This document shows, piece after piece, positions 18,218 to 33,037 of a DNA stretch of 64,000 nucleotides (position 1 is the first letter of the stretch; the number at the start of each line of letters is the position of its first letter). Source of the DNA: Pontibacillus sp. HMF3514 (GTDB lineage Bacteria > Bacillota > Bacilli > Bacillales > BH030062); assembly GCF_009858175.1 (NCBI RefSeq), contig NZ_CP047393.1:2976001-3040000 (forward strand), in the 5' to 3' direction. The position numbers were made by a program, and so were the translations under genes. The notes under the pieces are model-generated. The model was not told the origin of the DNA. It worked only from the letters and a program-made list of their open reading frames with translations, and made no database searches.

Positions 18218-19474
18218 ATGTATGATGTTACCGTAATTGGAGGAGGCCCCTCCGGATTAATGGCAGCCATTGCTGCTGCAGAACAAGGAGCCAATACATT
18301 ACTCATAGATAAAGGTAAAAAACTTGGAAAGAAGCTAGCCATATCAGGTGGCGGACGTTGCAATGTTACCAACAATCTTCCCCAAGATGAAATTATTAAG
18401 CATATTCCAGGGAATGGTCGCTTTTTATATAGCGCTTTTTCTGTGTTTAATAACTACGATATTATGGAATTTTTTGAAAACCTAGGTGTAGCTTTAAAAG
18501 AAGAAGATCACGGGCGTATGTTTCCCGCAAGCAACAAAGCAAAAGACGTTGTAAATGCTTTGCTCACTCGATTAGATGAGTTAGGCGTAACTGTAAGGAA
18601 AAGCACAGACGTCAAAACAGTTGATTATGGGGACGAGCATCATGAGATTCAATTGAAGTCTGAGGAAACGATCCAAACCAAATCGGTTGTGATTTCAGTT
18701 GGAGGTACATCCGTCCCTCATACAGGGTCTACTGGCGATGGTTATGCTTGGGCTGAGAAAGCAGGTCACACTGTAACTGAGCTTTATCCAACTGAAGTAC
18801 CTCTTATTTCTCAAGAACCATTTATTCAGGATAAACGTTTACAAGGTCTCTCCTTAAGAAATGTTGCGTTATCCGTATTAAATCCAAAAGGAAAAACAAT
18901 CATCACACATCGCATGGACATGCTATTTACACACTTCGGAATTAGCGGCCCCGCTGTTTTACGTTGTTCTCAGTATGTAGTAAAAGAGTTTCGAAAAGGT
19001 AATCGTCCAGTGAATATGGTGATTGATAGCTATCCTGACCATAAAGAACATGAACTTTTAGAAGAAGCGCGTACCTTGTTAAACGAACACCCAAGAAAAA
19101 ACGTTAAAAACATTTTAAAAGGATGGGCGCCAGAGCGATTCTTGGATCTCCTATTCGAACGTAATGAAATTGGTTTAGAAGATCGTGCTGCCAACACATC
19201 TCTTGAAAAACTTCGCGGTTTTGTTCATGACCTGAAACAATTTACATTTGAAGTTCATGATTCTCAGTCCATTGAAAAAGCATTCGTAACTGGGGGAGGC
19301 GTTTCTGTTAAAGAAGTAGTCCCTAACACGATGGCTTCCAAAGTTATGCCTAGATTATTTTTCAGTGGAGAAATTCTTGATATCCATGGTTACACAGGTG
19401 GCTACAATATTACCTCTGCCCTTGTAACCGGAAGAATTGCAGGCATATTTGCAGCTTACGATTCATTTGGTTAA
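18218..19474 (+). CDS. ytfP: YtfP-like FAD-dependent oxidoreductase (HI0933/BaiN family)
   Basis: The 418-residue flavoprotein starts with an FAD-binding Rossmann motif GGGPSG (residues 8-13) and has the family signature [11 protein letters not shown] (about 43-53), then [10 protein letters not shown] and a C-terminal GYTGGYNI. The physiological substrate is unknown in bacilli. It lies beside murJ as in B. subtilis. The RBS (AGAAGGGA) is about 14 bases from the ATG, which is rather far. Confidence 0.85.
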   Translation: MYDVTVIGGGPSGLMAAIAAAEQGANTLLIDKGKKLGKKLAISGGGRCNVTNNLPQDEIIKHIPGNGRFLYSAFSVFNNYDIMEFFENLGVALKEEDHGRMFPASNKAKDVVNALLTRLDELGVTVRKSTDVKTVDYGDEHHEIQLKSEETIQTKSVVISVGGTSVPHTGSTGDGYAWAEKAGHTVTELYPTEVPLISQEPFIQDKRLQGLSLRNVALSVLNPKGKTIITHRMDMLFTHFGISGPAVLRCSQYVVKEFRKGNRPVNMVIDSYPDHKEHELLEEARTLLNEHPRKNVKNILKGWAPERFLDLLFERNEIGLEDRAANTSLEKLRGFVHDLKQFTFEVHDSQSIEKAFVTGGGVSVKEVVPNTMASKVMPRLFFSGEILDIHGYTGGYNITSALVTGRIAGIFAAYDSFG

Positions 19475-19659
19475 ATTTTCTCTTGAAAAACAGGTTTTTT
19501 TATGCTGTTTATTTATCTTTGAAGGAAATCCGTGTTATAGTATCTAATTAGGAAGAATGAAGGCAGCAATAAAGGGTATAGATAAGAAATAATCATTTAC
19601 CCAATCAAAATTATACAAAATGTATATAAGCTTACATTGACTAGGAAGGGGAATTATAC

Positions 19660-19971
19660 ATGTCAGATGAAAATATGAAAGACAGCATCATTGATGCAGC
19701 CTTTACGAAGAAGAATGAGGAAGAAAGTGTAGAACAACCAGAGAAACCAGAAGTTAGTGAAGAAAATAAAGCTAAATTAGGCGACGTCGTAACTTTCCAG
19801 CGTGACGGTAAAGACCTTAAAGGCGTAGTTACTTCCGATAAATTAGAGAACTCTGTAGTTGTAGATATGACAATCATGGAAGATTTCAAAGAAAAAGATC
19901 TCGACTTTGAAAAAACTGTAGTTCGCCACGGGAAATATACGATTCAAGAACGTGCTGAAGAGAGTGAATAA
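19660..19971 (+). CDS. DUF2187 (YkvS-like) small protein
   Basis: The 103-residue acidic protein has a C-terminal DUF2187 module (KLGDVVTFQRDGKDLKGVV onward, about residues 42-98) after a low-complexity Glu/Lys/Pro linker. The module resembles a small KOW-like beta fold. The function is unknown. Strong RBS (GAAGGGG), and a terminator follows immediately. Confidence 0.78.
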   Translation: MSDENMKDSIIDAAFTKKNEEESVEQPEKPEVSEENKAKLGDVVTFQRDGKDLKGVVTSDKLENSVVVDMTIMEDFKEKDLDFEKTVVRHGKYTIQERAEESE

Positions 19972-19980
19972 TTAAGAGAA

Positions 19981-20016
19981 AAACCGAGCTTCTTATAAAA
20001 GAAGCTCGGTTTTTTC
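19981..20016. terminator. Terminator between the DUF2187 and ypjP-like genes
   Basis: AAACCGAGCTTC-TTATAAAA-GAAGCTCGGTTT is followed by TTTTC and preceded by A-rich sequence. Confidence 0.88.
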
Positions 20017-20026
20017 TTGCTATTTT

Positions 20027-20659
20027 TTATGACATCCACTTCGGTGGGGTATTTTTGTCCCAATAAATTTCGCCAATTGGGTGATGCTCTTCAAAGGCAT
20101 CTTGACTTAAGTGGTAGTGGAAATTAAACCAATATCCTTCCCCTGGTCGCTTATCCCGACGCACATGAAATCGAGCTAATTCTTGGTTTGAACGCTCATC
20201 ATACAAACTAAAAATTTGCTCTCCATAACCTGCTGAAGGTTCTTCAGAGATACTGTAATAAGGTACTTCATCATCACTAGCTTGCGCTAAAATCGATTGA
20301 ACAACATCTTCAATATTCGGTAAAATGTCTTTTTCAAAATCAACTTCCACTTTTTCAAAAATTCTAGGCCCTAATTTAGATACGGTTTGTTCTTTTGCTT
20401 GCTCTGTTATTGCACTTATATAAAATTCAGTAGAAGGAGGCTCTATATCATTCTGAGGTTCTTCTTCAATCGTGATATCTATAGGATCAGACGGTGTTTC
20501 CTTACCAGTAGAAATCGAATCATTATCTAAATTGCGTTCAGGTGAAATAACTTCATTCTTATCAGCCGCCTCTGCATCGAGATGGGTCGGCGGTATATAT
20601 AACCCTAAGGTTAATATCGCAACAAATACAACGAATATTTTTCTGAACCAAGGTTTCAT
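20027..20659 (-). CDS. YpjP-like exported protein
   Basis: The 210-residue protein has a signal peptide-like N-terminus (MKPWFRKIFVVFVAILTLG, possible cleavage after AEA near residue 31), an acidic spacer and a conserved C-terminal half ending IGEIYWDKNTPPKW, as in B. subtilis YpjP. The function is unknown; it is probably extracytoplasmic. ATG follows AAGGGGAG. Confidence 0.75.
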   Translation of the reverse strand: MKPWFRKIFVVFVAILTLGLYIPPTHLDAEAADKNEVISPERNLDNDSISTGKETPSDPIDITIEEEPQNDIEPPSTEFYISAITEQAKEQTVSKLGPRIFEKVEVDFEKDILPNIEDVVQSILAQASDDEVPYYSISEEPSAGYGEQIFSLYDERSNQELARFHVRRDKRPGEGYWFNFHYHLSQDAFEEHHPIGEIYWDKNTPPKWMS

Positions 20660-20789
20660 AGTGTAGCTCCCCTTATATGTACTTATTTAAATTCTACCAC
20701 TTTTATTAAATCTGTCTATGAAACTATTGGATCTTTTTCAGAGTATTTCGTGAATAAAATCTCACCATCCATCTATAACAAAAGTACTT

Positions 20790-20823
20790 AAAAAGAGCCT
20801 CCTTTCATTGGAGGCTCTTCTTG
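20790..20823 (-). terminator. Terminator of katA
   Basis: The hairpin AAGAGCCTCC-TTTCATT-GGAGGCTCTT has a T-run on the minus strand (from the AAAA at 20790). Confidence 0.85.
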
Positions 20824-20834
20824 TTTATCTACTT

Positions 20835-22292
20835 TTATTTAACTTCCTCAGGCACTTGTAACCCAAGTGCTTTAGCTACGCGCTCACCATAATCTGGGTC
20901 AGCCTTGTAGAAGTGTTTAATCTGACGAAGTTTAATTTCTTCTTTTCGCACTTCTTTCATAGAACCTACGATGTTGGATACCAGACGTTGTTTCTCATCT
21001 TCACTCATTAATCTATAAAGATTTCCTGGTTGAGTGTAATGGTCGTCATGATCATATGGTGTGCTATCTGCCAAGCCAGATACGGGATACGGCTGTTGTT
21101 TAGCTGCAGGATCTTCTACTGGGCGATCATAGCTATTAGGTTCATAGTTTTTGGAGCCACCACCATTATCATCAAAACGCATAGCACCATCACGTTGATA
21201 GTTATTCACTTCAGCTTTTGGACGGTTAACGGGTAGCGTTTCATAGTTTGCGCCTACACGATATCTATGCGCATCCGCATAAGCAAACAGACGACCTTGA
21301 AGCATTTTATCTGGAGAAACATCAATTCCAGGTACAAAGTTACCTGGGCTAAATGCCGCTTGTTCAATCTCCGCAAAATAGTTCTTCGGATTACGGTTTA
21401 ACACCATTTTACCAACTTCAATTAGTGGATAGTCATCATGTGGCCAAACTTTTGTTACATCAAATGGATCATTGTTATATGTCTCTGCATCTTCTAGAGG
21501 CATAATCTGTACATACATTGTCCAAGATGGATAATCTTCTTCTTCAATCGAGTTGAATAGGTCTTCTGTTTTGTAATCCGGATTTTCTCCTGCTATTTTA
21601 GTCGCCGTCTCATCATCTAGTGTTTTATAACCTTGATCTGTTCGTATGTGATACTTAACCCAAACAGATTCACCATCTGCATTTGTCCACTTAAATGTAT
21701 GACTACCGTAACCATGCATGTGACGATAAGTCGCTGGCACACCACGATCAGAATAAAGAATGGTTACTTGGTGTAGTGACTCTGGAGATAATGACCAGAA
21801 ATCCCAAGCCATATCCGGATCTTTTAAGTTCGTTTGTGGATCACGTTTTTGTGTATGAATAAAATCAGGGAATTTAATAGCATCACGAATAAAGAATACA
21901 GGAGTATTATTACCTACTAGGTCGTAGTTACCTTCGTCTGTATAAAATTTAAGTGCAAAACCTCGCGGATCTCGAGCTGTGTCAGCAGAACCTTTCTCCC
22001 CTCCTACAGTAGAGAAACGAGCAAGCATCTCTGTTCTTTTACCAACTTCAGATAGAAAGTCTGCTTTTGTATATTTAGAAACGTCGTTTGTAACTTCAAA
22101 ATAACCGAATGCTCCAGCACCTTTAGCATGTACAACACGTTCAGGGATACGTTCACGGTTGAAGTGGGCTAGCTTTTCTAACAAATGAACATCTTGAATC
22201 ATTGTAGGTCCACGATAACCAGCAGTAATGGAATTTTGATTATCACCAACAGGAATTCCAGCTTCAGTAGTTAAACGTTTTTTGTTACTCAC
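20835..22292 (-). CDS. katA: Vegetative monofunctional heme catalase
   Basis: The 485-residue clade-3-type catalase decomposes hydrogen peroxide in the cytoplasm. The catalytic His55 (RVVHAKG), Asn128 (VGNNTP) and the heme-ligand Tyr in [12 protein letters not shown] are all present. The start is GTG after AAAGGAG. A PerR-like box upstream suggests peroxide induction. Confidence 0.96.
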   Translation of the reverse strand: MSNKKRLTTEAGIPVGDNQNSITAGYRGPTMIQDVHLLEKLAHFNRERIPERVVHAKGAGAFGYFEVTNDVSKYTKADFLSEVGKRTEMLARFSTVGGEKGSADTARDPRGFALKFYTDEGNYDLVGNNTPVFFIRDAIKFPDFIHTQKRDPQTNLKDPDMAWDFWSLSPESLHQVTILYSDRGVPATYRHMHGYGSHTFKWTNADGESVWVKYHIRTDQGYKTLDDETATKIAGENPDYKTEDLFNSIEEEDYPSWTMYVQIMPLEDAETYNNDPFDVTKVWPHDDYPLIEVGKMVLNRNPKNYFAEIEQAAFSPGNFVPGIDVSPDKMLQGRLFAYADAHRYRVGANYETLPVNRPKAEVNNYQRDGAMRFDDNGGGSKNYEPNSYDRPVEDPAAKQQPYPVSGLADSTPYDHDDHYTQPGNLYRLMSEDEKQRLVSNIVGSMKEVRKEEIKLRQIKHFYKADPDYGERVAKALGLQVPEEVK

Positions 22293-22372
22293 TATGTAAC
22301 AACTCCTTTAATAAATTTAAGGTCCTTTAATCTCTTATTCTAATAATTCCGAATATTAAATTCGTTTGTTTT

Positions 22373-22387
22373 TAATAATTATTATAA
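22373..22387 (-). promoter_or_regulatory. PerR box-like operator upstream of katA
   Basis: On the minus strand TTATAATAATTATTA matches the PerR box TTATAATNATTATAA with one mismatch. It lies about 80 bases upstream of the katA start. The rest of the 358-bp katA/5S gap is AT-rich and holds the rRNA operon terminator. Confidence 0.7.
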
Positions 22388-22600
22388 TAAGAGAACTTAT
22401 TTAAAAGTATAGTTTATTTATAAAATGATTACAAATGATAAGCTCTTTCAATTATAGAAAATAATACATTAGTTTATTCCACTTATTTCATCTAAATAAA
22501 CCCTACCTTTAAGGTTCATCTACATAACTCTTTGATCCAATTACATACAATGAAAAGAAGGTAAAGTATTATTCAATTTGTTTCTACAAATAAAAATTAA

Positions 22601-22645
22601 TAAAACACAAAAAACCCCAGAAGAACGAATTCTTCTGGGGTTTCA
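22601..22645 (-). terminator. Terminator of the rRNA operon
   Basis: AAACCCCAGAAGAA-CGA-TTCTTCTGGGGTTT forms a strong hairpin just downstream of the 5S gene, with a T-rich run on the minus strand. Confidence 0.9.
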
Positions 22646-22651
22646 AATGTG

Positions 22652-22766
22652 CTTGGCGGCGTCCTACTCTTGCGGGGGCGAAACCCCGACTACCATTGGC
22701 GCTGAAGAGCTTAACTTCTGTGTTCGGCATGGGAACAGGTGTGACCTCTTCGCCAAAGCCACCAAA
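22652..22766 (-). rRNA. rrf: 5S ribosomal RNA
   Basis: The 115-base sequence reads, on the minus strand, TTTGGTGGC...GAAGAGG to ...GTAGGACGCCGCCAAGCA, the normal Bacillus 5S termini. It is the last gene of the rrn operon, 68 bases after 23S. Confidence 0.96.
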
Positions 22767-22834
22767 CCTATATAGTTGAAGGATATACCTTCAAAACTAG
22801 ATAAGAGACATCGTAACGTTTTTTCAATAGAGAT

Positions 22835-25751
<2,917 letters not shown>

Positions 25752-25933
25752 TCTCAAGTTAGTTGCCAGATGAGCGAATATCATCTGGTGTGAATGAAAA
25801 AATTGACGTTGGTTTGATGTCTGATTCTTATCTAGTTTTCAAGGTACATGACTTTGAGGAATTTGATTCCTCAAAACCGAACGAAACGAAGCATGTTACG
25901 TGAACGCAGTAACACTGCGTTTTCCGTAGTTAT

Positions 25934-27503
<1,570 letters not shown>

Positions 27504-27620
27504 GTTCGCCTTTGCATCAAAATGATGTCTGGCTTTTTAAAATAAAAAGTAATTCATTGACGTAACATGTCGTTTCGTTCAGTTTTCAAGGATCAAATGT
27601 CATTAATCGACGGTAAATAA

Positions 27621-27650
27621 ATTCTATCATGTCTATTAACAAAAAGTCAA
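27621..27650 (-). promoter_or_regulatory. rRNA operon promoter (sigma-A)
   Basis: On the minus strand TTGACT (27645-27650), an 18-base spacer and TAGAAT (27621-27626) lie about 120 bases upstream of the 16S 5' end, as expected for an rrn P2-type promoter. The 358 bp between 16S and the rhodanese gene are otherwise AT-rich leader and upstream sequence; I cannot assign a second promoter with confidence. Confidence 0.65.
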
Positions 27651-27826
27651 TAAAAACTTTAGAATATCTTAATATTTTTGTCGAAATATGTCGTCTCTGC
27701 GACAGCAAATTCTATATTACACCCTTCACCTCTTATGGTCAATGGGTTTTGAATATTTTCTTTTAAAATATTAATCTTCTATTACTATATTATATTCATC
27801 AATAGATATAGTCCTTACAAAAGCAA

Positions 27827-27856
27827 AAGCTACCCTATCATTTAATAAGGTAGCTT
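27827..27856 (-). terminator. Hairpin terminator after the rhodanese-like gene
   Basis: AAGCTACC and GGTAGCTT pair around a 14-base loop, followed on the minus strand by TTTGCTTTTG. Confidence 0.65.
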
Positions 27857-27861
27857 AAATA

Positions 27862-28200
27862 TTAACATGCTCTTGTATAATAGATTGATTTGAATTTCTT
27901 CTTACGCATAATTTTTGCAGCAATCCGCGCCCCGCGTACATCATCGCTGACTAAAACAATTTCTTTTGAGCAGTCAAAGCGTTCTTTAAGTGCTCGTGGT
28001 AAATAAGATAATGGAATGTTTTCTGCAGAAGGAAATGGACTTCGGTGAGCAGAAACATAGTCACGTACATCTATAACACAATAGCGATCATCATTGATTG
28101 ATTGTTGGTCAATCTTCTTTAAATAGTTGAACGGCAAGACGTATTGATTTAAGACAAATACGATAAGTCCAATAGATGCTAAGATAACTAATAGTTCCAC
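27862..28200 (-). CDS. Membrane-anchored rhodanese-like protein lacking the catalytic Cys
   Basis: The 112-residue protein has one N-terminal helix (about residues 3-22) and then a rhodanese fold (CVIDVRDYVSAHRSPFPSAENIPLSYL). At the active-site loop, where active rhodaneses have CRSGxR, it reads VLVSDDVRGAR, so the sulfur-carrying Cys is absent. It is probably a non-catalytic, sulfur- or anion-binding homologue at the membrane. It lies 21 bases after ytwF, which is intact, so the two are likely co-transcribed. Confidence 0.75.
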   Translation of the reverse strand: MELLVILASIGLIVFVLNQYVLPFNYLKKIDQQSINDDRYCVIDVRDYVSAHRSPFPSAENIPLSYLPRALKERFDCSKEIVLVSDDVRGARIAAKIMRKKKFKSIYYTRAC

Positions 28201-28221
28201 GCCTATACCTCCTTTATTTGT

Positions 28222-28530
28222 TTAAAAGACAATTTCTCCATCCCAATCAAGCATTCCACCGGCCATATTGATCGTCTTATACCCATGTTGGTTCATGAAT
28301 AATGCTGCATTCATGCTTCTACCACCTGAGCGACAAACCATTATATATTCTTGATCTTTATCAAGGTCATTTATAGCCTCAGGAATCTGCTGAAGTGGAA
28401 TGTGTTTTGCCGTAGGAATCATTCCATTCGCAACTTCTTCGTCTTCTCTAACATCTATAATATTCAGTGATTCATTATTCTCTAATTTTTCTTGTAAATC
28501 TTTTGTTGTTATTTCTTTTACTTCGTCCAT
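28222..28530 (-). CDS. ytwF: Rhodanese-type sulfurtransferase YtwF
   Basis: The single-domain rhodanese of about 102 residues has an intact active-site loop VCRSGGRS, the Cys carrying the persulfide. It probably moves sulfane sulfur in the cytoplasm. The start at 28530 is chosen because GAGGAGG precedes it; the frame is open 20 codons further up without an RBS. Confidence 0.86.
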   Translation of the reverse strand: MDEVKEITTKDLQEKLENNESLNIIDVREDEEVANGMIPTAKHIPLQQIPEAINDLDKDQEYIMVCRSGGRSMNAALFMNQHGYKTINMAGGMLDWDGEIVF

Positions 28531-28648
28531 TAATAAGCCTCCTCGTTTCGTGCACTGTCTCATTTTTAAATATTTTTCTCTTGTAGTCAAGAGGTACGCT
28601 TAAGGGTATGCATCCCTATCAGATTACTATGCATTAAATTTCATTATA

Positions 28649-28692
28649 AAAACTCCTGCCTACACTCTTTAAAGGAAAGGCAGGAGTTTTAT
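28649..28692 (-). terminator. Terminator of leuS
   Basis: AACTCCTGCCT and AGGCAGGAGTT pair just downstream of the leuS stop, with T-rich sequence on both sides. Confidence 0.8.
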
Positions 28693-28698
28693 ACTTTT

Positions 28699-31116
28699 TT
28701 AGTTAGCTACAATATTTACAAGCTTACCTGGAACAGCAATCACTTTTCGAACCGTTTTACCTTCAATCCATTCTTGGATCGTTTCATTCTCTAGTGCTTG
28801 TTTTTCAAGATCTTCTTTCGTTGCATCTTTAGCAACTTTCATTTTCGCTCTTACTTTACCCATTACCTGAAGAACGACTTCCACTTCATCATCTTCTAGT
28901 TTGGATTCATCGAAAGTTGGCCAAGCTTCATAACTGATGGAACCTTCATAGCCTAGCTTCGTACCTAGTTCCTCTGCAATATGAGGAGCTACTGGAGATA
29001 GCATTTTCACGAAACCTTCAGCAAATGCTTTTGGTATTTCGTCAGCTTTATAAGCGTCGTTAATGAAAACCATCATTTGAGATATCCCTGTATTGAAGCG
29101 AAGTTCTTCAAAGTTTTCGGTTACTTTCTTAACTGTTTCATGGTAAGAACGTTCAAGTGTCGTGTCTTGACTGTTTGCAACAACTTTATCAGTAAGTTCT
29201 CCATTTTCGTTTACGAATAGACGCCACACACGATCTAGGAAACGTCTTGCTCCATCTAGACCGTTCGTAGACCAAGCAATGGATGCTTCTAAAGGGCCCA
29301 TGAACATTTCATATAGACGAAGGGTATCAGCACCATGTGTTTCTACGATATCGTCTGGGTTCACAACATTCCCTTTTGATTTACTCATTTTTTCTGAGTT
29401 TTCACCTAGAATCATACCTTGGTTAAATAGCTTTTGGAATGGTTCATTCGTTGGTACAACACCTGCATCGTAAAGAACTTTGTGCCAAAAACGTGCATAT
29501 AGAAGGTGAAGTACAGCATGTTCAGCACCGCCGATATACATGTCGACCGGCAACCATTTCTTAAGTTTTTCTTCATCCGCAAGTTTTTCAGTGTTGTGCG
29601 GATCAATGTAACGAAGGTAATACCAACAACTACCTGCCCACTGTGGCATCGTGTTTGTTTCGCGACGACCTTTCATTCCTGTTTCAGGATCTACGACATT
29701 CACCCACTCATCAATGTTAGCAAGAGGTGATTCTCCTGTACCAGAAGGCTTAATTTCAGAAGTTTCTGGAAGCATAACTGGAAGATCTTCTTCTTTTACT
29801 GGAGTCATGCTACCATCTTCCCAATGAATCATAGGAATTGGTTCGCCCCAATAACGTTGACGACTAAATAACCAATCACGTAGGCGATAAGTTGTTTTCT
29901 TTTCACCTTTACCGTTTTCTTCAAGCCACTGAATTGCTTTTTCGATGGCTTCTTCTTTCTTAAGACCATCTAGAAAATCAGAATTGATATGTGGCCCATC
30001 TTCAGTATAAGCTTCTTTTTCAACGTTCCCACCTTCAACAACTGGAATAATAGGAAGGTCGAATTTTTGAGCAAATTCATAGTCACGCTCATCATGAGCA
30101 GGAACAGCCATAATTGCACCAGATCCATAGCTCATTAGAACGTAATCCGCAATCCAGATAGGAATTTGCTTCCCATTAACTGGATTAATAGCATAAGTCC
30201 CTGAGAATACTCCCGTTTTGTCTTTGGCTAGGTCTGTACGTTCTAGGTCACTCTTAAGCTTTACTTGATTTAAATATTCATCAACCGCTTCTTTTTGATC
30301 TGCTGTTACGATTTTTTCAACAAGTGGATGTTCGGGAGCTAGCACAGCATAAGATGCTCCAAAAAGAGTGTCTGGACGAGTAGTGAACACTGTGAATGTG
30401 TCATCCAATCCATCAATACCGAAATGGACATCAGCACCTTCAGAACGACCAATCCAGTTACGCTGCATTTCTTTAATGCTATCTGGCCAGTCAATTTCAT
30501 CAAGGTCATCAAGAAGACGATCTGCGTAAGCTGTAATGTTCAGCATCCATTGTTTCATCGGCTTACGTTCAACTGGATGCCCACCACGTTCACTTACACC
30601 ATCTACAACCTCTTCATTTGCAAGAACAGTGCCTAGAGCTGGACACCAGTTTACAGGTACTTCATCAATGTAAGCTAGACCGCGTTCGTAAAGCTTTAGG
30701 AAAATCCATTGTGTCCACTTGTAGTATTCAGGGTCTGTTGTGTTTACTTCACGATCCCAATCGTATGAAAAACCAAGCGCCTGAATTTGACGACGGAAAT
30801 TGTCCACGTTTTGCTTCGTGAATTCTTTCGGTGGGTTTCCAGTATCAAGCGCATATTGTTCTGCAGGTAGACCAAAAGCATCCCAGCCCATTGGATGTAG
30901 AACCTCATATCCCTGCATCCGCTTCATGCGTGCAATAATATCTGTTGCTGTGTACCCTTCAGGGTGTCCAACGTGAAGACCAGATCCTGATGGGTAAGGA
31001 AACATATCTAATACGTAATACTTTTCCTTATCTGATTGTGTATCTGTCTTAAACGTATGGTTGTCATACCAGTAATCTTGCCATTTCTTTTCGATCTGCT
31101 TGTGATCAAAAGACAT
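28699..31116 (-). CDS. leuS: Leucyl-tRNA synthetase
   Basis: The class I synthetase of 805 residues has the HIGH motif as HVGH (in [12 protein letters not shown]), a CP1 editing domain, a [14 protein letters not shown] zinc-free connective region and the KMSKSKGN loop. It charges tRNA-Leu. The start at 31116 has AAAGGAGG; an in-frame start 11 codons earlier lacks one. It is preceded by a Leu T-box and a sigma-A promoter. Confidence 0.97.
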   Translation of the reverse strand: MSFDHKQIEKKWQDYWYDNHTFKTDTQSDKEKYYVLDMFPYPSGSGLHVGHPEGYTATDIIARMKRMQGYEVLHPMGWDAFGLPAEQYALDTGNPPKEFTKQNVDNFRRQIQALGFSYDWDREVNTTDPEYYKWTQWIFLKLYERGLAYIDEVPVNWCPALGTVLANEEVVDGVSERGGHPVERKPMKQWMLNITAYADRLLDDLDEIDWPDSIKEMQRNWIGRSEGADVHFGIDGLDDTFTVFTTRPDTLFGASYAVLAPEHPLVEKIVTADQKEAVDEYLNQVKLKSDLERTDLAKDKTGVFSGTYAINPVNGKQIPIWIADYVLMSYGSGAIMAVPAHDERDYEFAQKFDLPIIPVVEGGNVEKEAYTEDGPHINSDFLDGLKKEEAIEKAIQWLEENGKGEKKTTYRLRDWLFSRQRYWGEPIPMIHWEDGSMTPVKEEDLPVMLPETSEIKPSGTGESPLANIDEWVNVVDPETGMKGRRETNTMPQWAGSCWYYLRYIDPHNTEKLADEEKLKKWLPVDMYIGGAEHAVLHLLYARFWHKVLYDAGVVPTNEPFQKLFNQGMILGENSEKMSKSKGNVVNPDDIVETHGADTLRLYEMFMGPLEASIAWSTNGLDGARRFLDRVWRLFVNENGELTDKVVANSQDTTLERSYHETVKKVTENFEELRFNTGISQMMVFINDAYKADEIPKAFAEGFVKMLSPVAPHIAEELGTKLGYEGSISYEAWPTFDESKLEDDEVEVVLQVMGKVRAKMKVAKDATKEDLEKQALENETIQEWIEGKTVRKVIAVPGKLVNIVAN

Positions 31117-31165
31117 ACCCTTTTCCTCCTTTGATTTCATTCGCCTCATAAAACACGAGAGAATA

Positions 31166-31430
31166 CAAAAAACCTCTCATCCCAAAAAGATTGGGACGAG
31201 AGGTTTTATTCTACCCGCGGTACCACCCAAGTTAGTGTATACGTACACTCACTCTGTTCCTTAACGCGGAATGACGTCTCATCTTACTACCATTTCAGAA
31301 GAGCAACATCAAAGGCGAGTTCACAAAACTCCTTGGATAGCTTCCACCAACCGCTACCTCTCTTTATGCAAGGCGTTTTATTACTACTCCTTTTCTTCGT
31401 CTTTTATTCGGCTCATAGTTTGTAATTCCT
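31166..31430 (-). promoter_or_regulatory. T-box leader of leuS, Leu (CUC) specifier
   Basis: On the minus strand the T-box sequence TTGGGTGGTACCGCGG (around 31214-31229) is followed by a strong terminator hairpin with arms CCTCTCGTCCCAA and TTGGGATGAGAGG (31166-31206). Upstream, GAA-CTC-GCC places a CTC leucine codon at 31317-31319 in the expected specifier position. Uncharged tRNA-Leu should stabilise the antiterminator and allow leuS transcription. Confidence 0.92.
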
Positions 31431-31431
31431 A

Positions 31432-31460
31432 ATTTTAATGAAGCTAATGTGCAATGTCAA
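31432..31460 (-). promoter_or_regulatory. leuS sigma-A promoter
   Basis: TTGACA (31455-31460), a 17-base spacer and TAAAAT (31432-31437) lie just upstream of the T-box leader. Confidence 0.85.
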
Positions 31461-31667
31461 GCACCATATGCCTATTTTCACACTGTATTTGTGAACACGA
31501 AGTAGCTTAATACATGTAACCCAAGTAAAGGGGCTAATAATGGAAGGAGAAAATAAGTGTGAGCAACTCATTAACTTCTAAGTATAGGTACGTCTGAAGA
31601 AAATGAACGTATAATGCAAAAAAATGAGTAAAAAAGATTGAGCATCAGCCCAATCTTTTAATTCTCT

Positions 31668-32018
31668 AGATGTCTAGCTCCATCGCCCAGCAACTCAGGG
31701 ACTTGGGCCCACACGATGTGGGTCAGATCGACGTTGTCACAGGACGTGACGAAATTAACCGATCGTCCTTATTCCATACTTTCTCCGTACGATAAGTCAA
31801 CATCGATTCACCAAGGTTCATCGTGTTTCCTTTACACGTTTGTGACATGAAATTTTAACAAGGAAGAAAGTCGACGTAGTTAAAATTTCTAGGTGAAAGT
31901 ACCACGGCAACTAAGCTTCTGTCTGCGCCTGTCGGCTTGCCAATCAGCAATTTTGGTTAATCGTACTATGGGCTCAGTCCAGTCCCTACGTTGCTAAACG
32001 GACGCTTGCGCCTTTCTT
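31668..32018 (-). repeat. Intergenic repeat family 2, long copy
   Basis: Read on the minus strand this matches the copy at 7552-7762 at both ends (AAAGGCGCAAGCG...TTTAGCAACG and GGAGCTAGACATCT) and shares the internal hairpins. It carries about 140 extra bases between GGACTGGACTGAG and AAAGGAAACACGATG. It abuts the ytzC stop codon and, with the leuS leader, accounts for the 900-bp gap here. Confidence 0.85.
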
Positions 32019-32298
32019 ATTCATATTGATTTAAATCTTCATGATCTAAAATCATATCATTTAAGCATTGTGATACTTGCAAATGTAGTCGGTGCAGCTC
32101 TTCTTTTTGCTGGTGGTTGGCACTGTGCATCATTTTATCGATTTCTTTCTCCATATCTTCCAGGCCTAGTTGTGCTTCTGTATAATCTTCACCAGCTTTA
32201 TACCCTAGTTTCTTGGCTTCATCTAATTCTTTTTTTGCGGATTCTAACTTTTCATTGGCTTCGGAAACTAAATGCTCCATGGAATCTCGTGTAGCCAT
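32017..32298 (-). CDS. ytzC: YtzC, DUF2524 coiled-coil small protein
   Basis: The 93-residue, highly charged, almost wholly helical protein begins MATRDSMEHLVSEANEKL and has heptad-like Leu/Ala spacing, as in B. subtilis YtzC. The function is unknown. ATG follows GAGGTGATG. It is divergent from mnmM. Confidence 0.78.
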   Translation of the reverse strand: MATRDSMEHLVSEANEKLESAKKELDEAKKLGYKAGEDYTEAQLGLEDMEKEIDKMMHSANHQQKEELHRLHLQVSQCLNDMILDHEDLNQYE

Positions 32299-32437
32299 AT
32301 CATCACCTCATTTGTACTTTGTGCTCTACAGCCTTTCCTATGCATGGAAAAGTTTCGAATCCGGTGCTTTCATGCTACAATGCGTAATGAGTTATATTTT
32401 AGAAAAGAAAATCTGATCACAGAAACGAGTGAGAAAC

Positions 32438-33001
32438 ATGCTACAACGAGTTTTGGATTACTCTCATGAACTGTTAGAAGGCTCCGTACTTCCTGGTGAA
32501 ACCGTTGTTGACGGAACAGCTGGAAATGGTCACGATACATTATTTTTAAGTAAACTTGTCGGTCAAAACGGACGCGTTCTTTCTTTTGATATTCAAGAAC
32601 AAGCCATTGAAAACACAAATGATTTATTAGTGCAAAATCATGTCGAAAATGTAACACTAATACAAGATAGTCACGCTGATCTCCCCTGGTATATCCCTGA
32701 AGGTGTCGAGGATATTGGTGGAGCGATTTTTAACCTGGGCTATTTACCGGGTAGCGATAAATCAATCGTTACTGAACCACAATCAACCGTCGATGCAGTG
32801 AAGCACTTATTGACAAGAATCAAGAAAAACGGCCTTATTGTACTAGTGGTATACCATGGGCACGAAGGTGGAGCAGAAGAACGAGATGAAGTATTAAAAT
32901 ATGTATCAAAGTTAGACCAAAAACAATACCGTGTTCTTCGTTATGGTTTCATTAACCAGGCAAATAACCCTCCATTTATTTTAGCTATAGAAAATAAATA
33001 A
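32438..33001 (+). CDS. mnmM: tRNA methyltransferase MnmM (YtqB)
   Basis: The Rossmann methyltransferase of about 187 residues has the SAM motif VVDGTAGNGHDTLFL near residue 25 and the family segment FNLGYLPGSDK. B. subtilis YtqB has been shown to methylate nm5s2U to mnm5s2U at the tRNA wobble position. I prefer the ATG at 32438 over a GTG three codons upstream because it fits the family N-terminus; neither has a strong RBS. Confidence 0.85.
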   Translation: MLQRVLDYSHELLEGSVLPGETVVDGTAGNGHDTLFLSKLVGQNGRVLSFDIQEQAIENTNDLLVQNHVENVTLIQDSHADLPWYIPEGVEDIGGAIFNLGYLPGSDKSIVTEPQSTVDAVKHLLTRIKKNGLIVLVVYHGHEGGAEERDEVLKYVSKLDQKQYRVLRYGFINQANNPPFILAIENK

Positions 33002-33037
33002 ACCCGGGAGCGTAACTACGCTATCCCGGGTTTTATT
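33002..33037. terminator. Bidirectional terminator between mnmM and ytpB
   Basis: AACCCGGGA...TCCCGGGTT with an inner GCGTA/TACGC stem, A-rich before and T-rich after. Confidence 0.85.
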
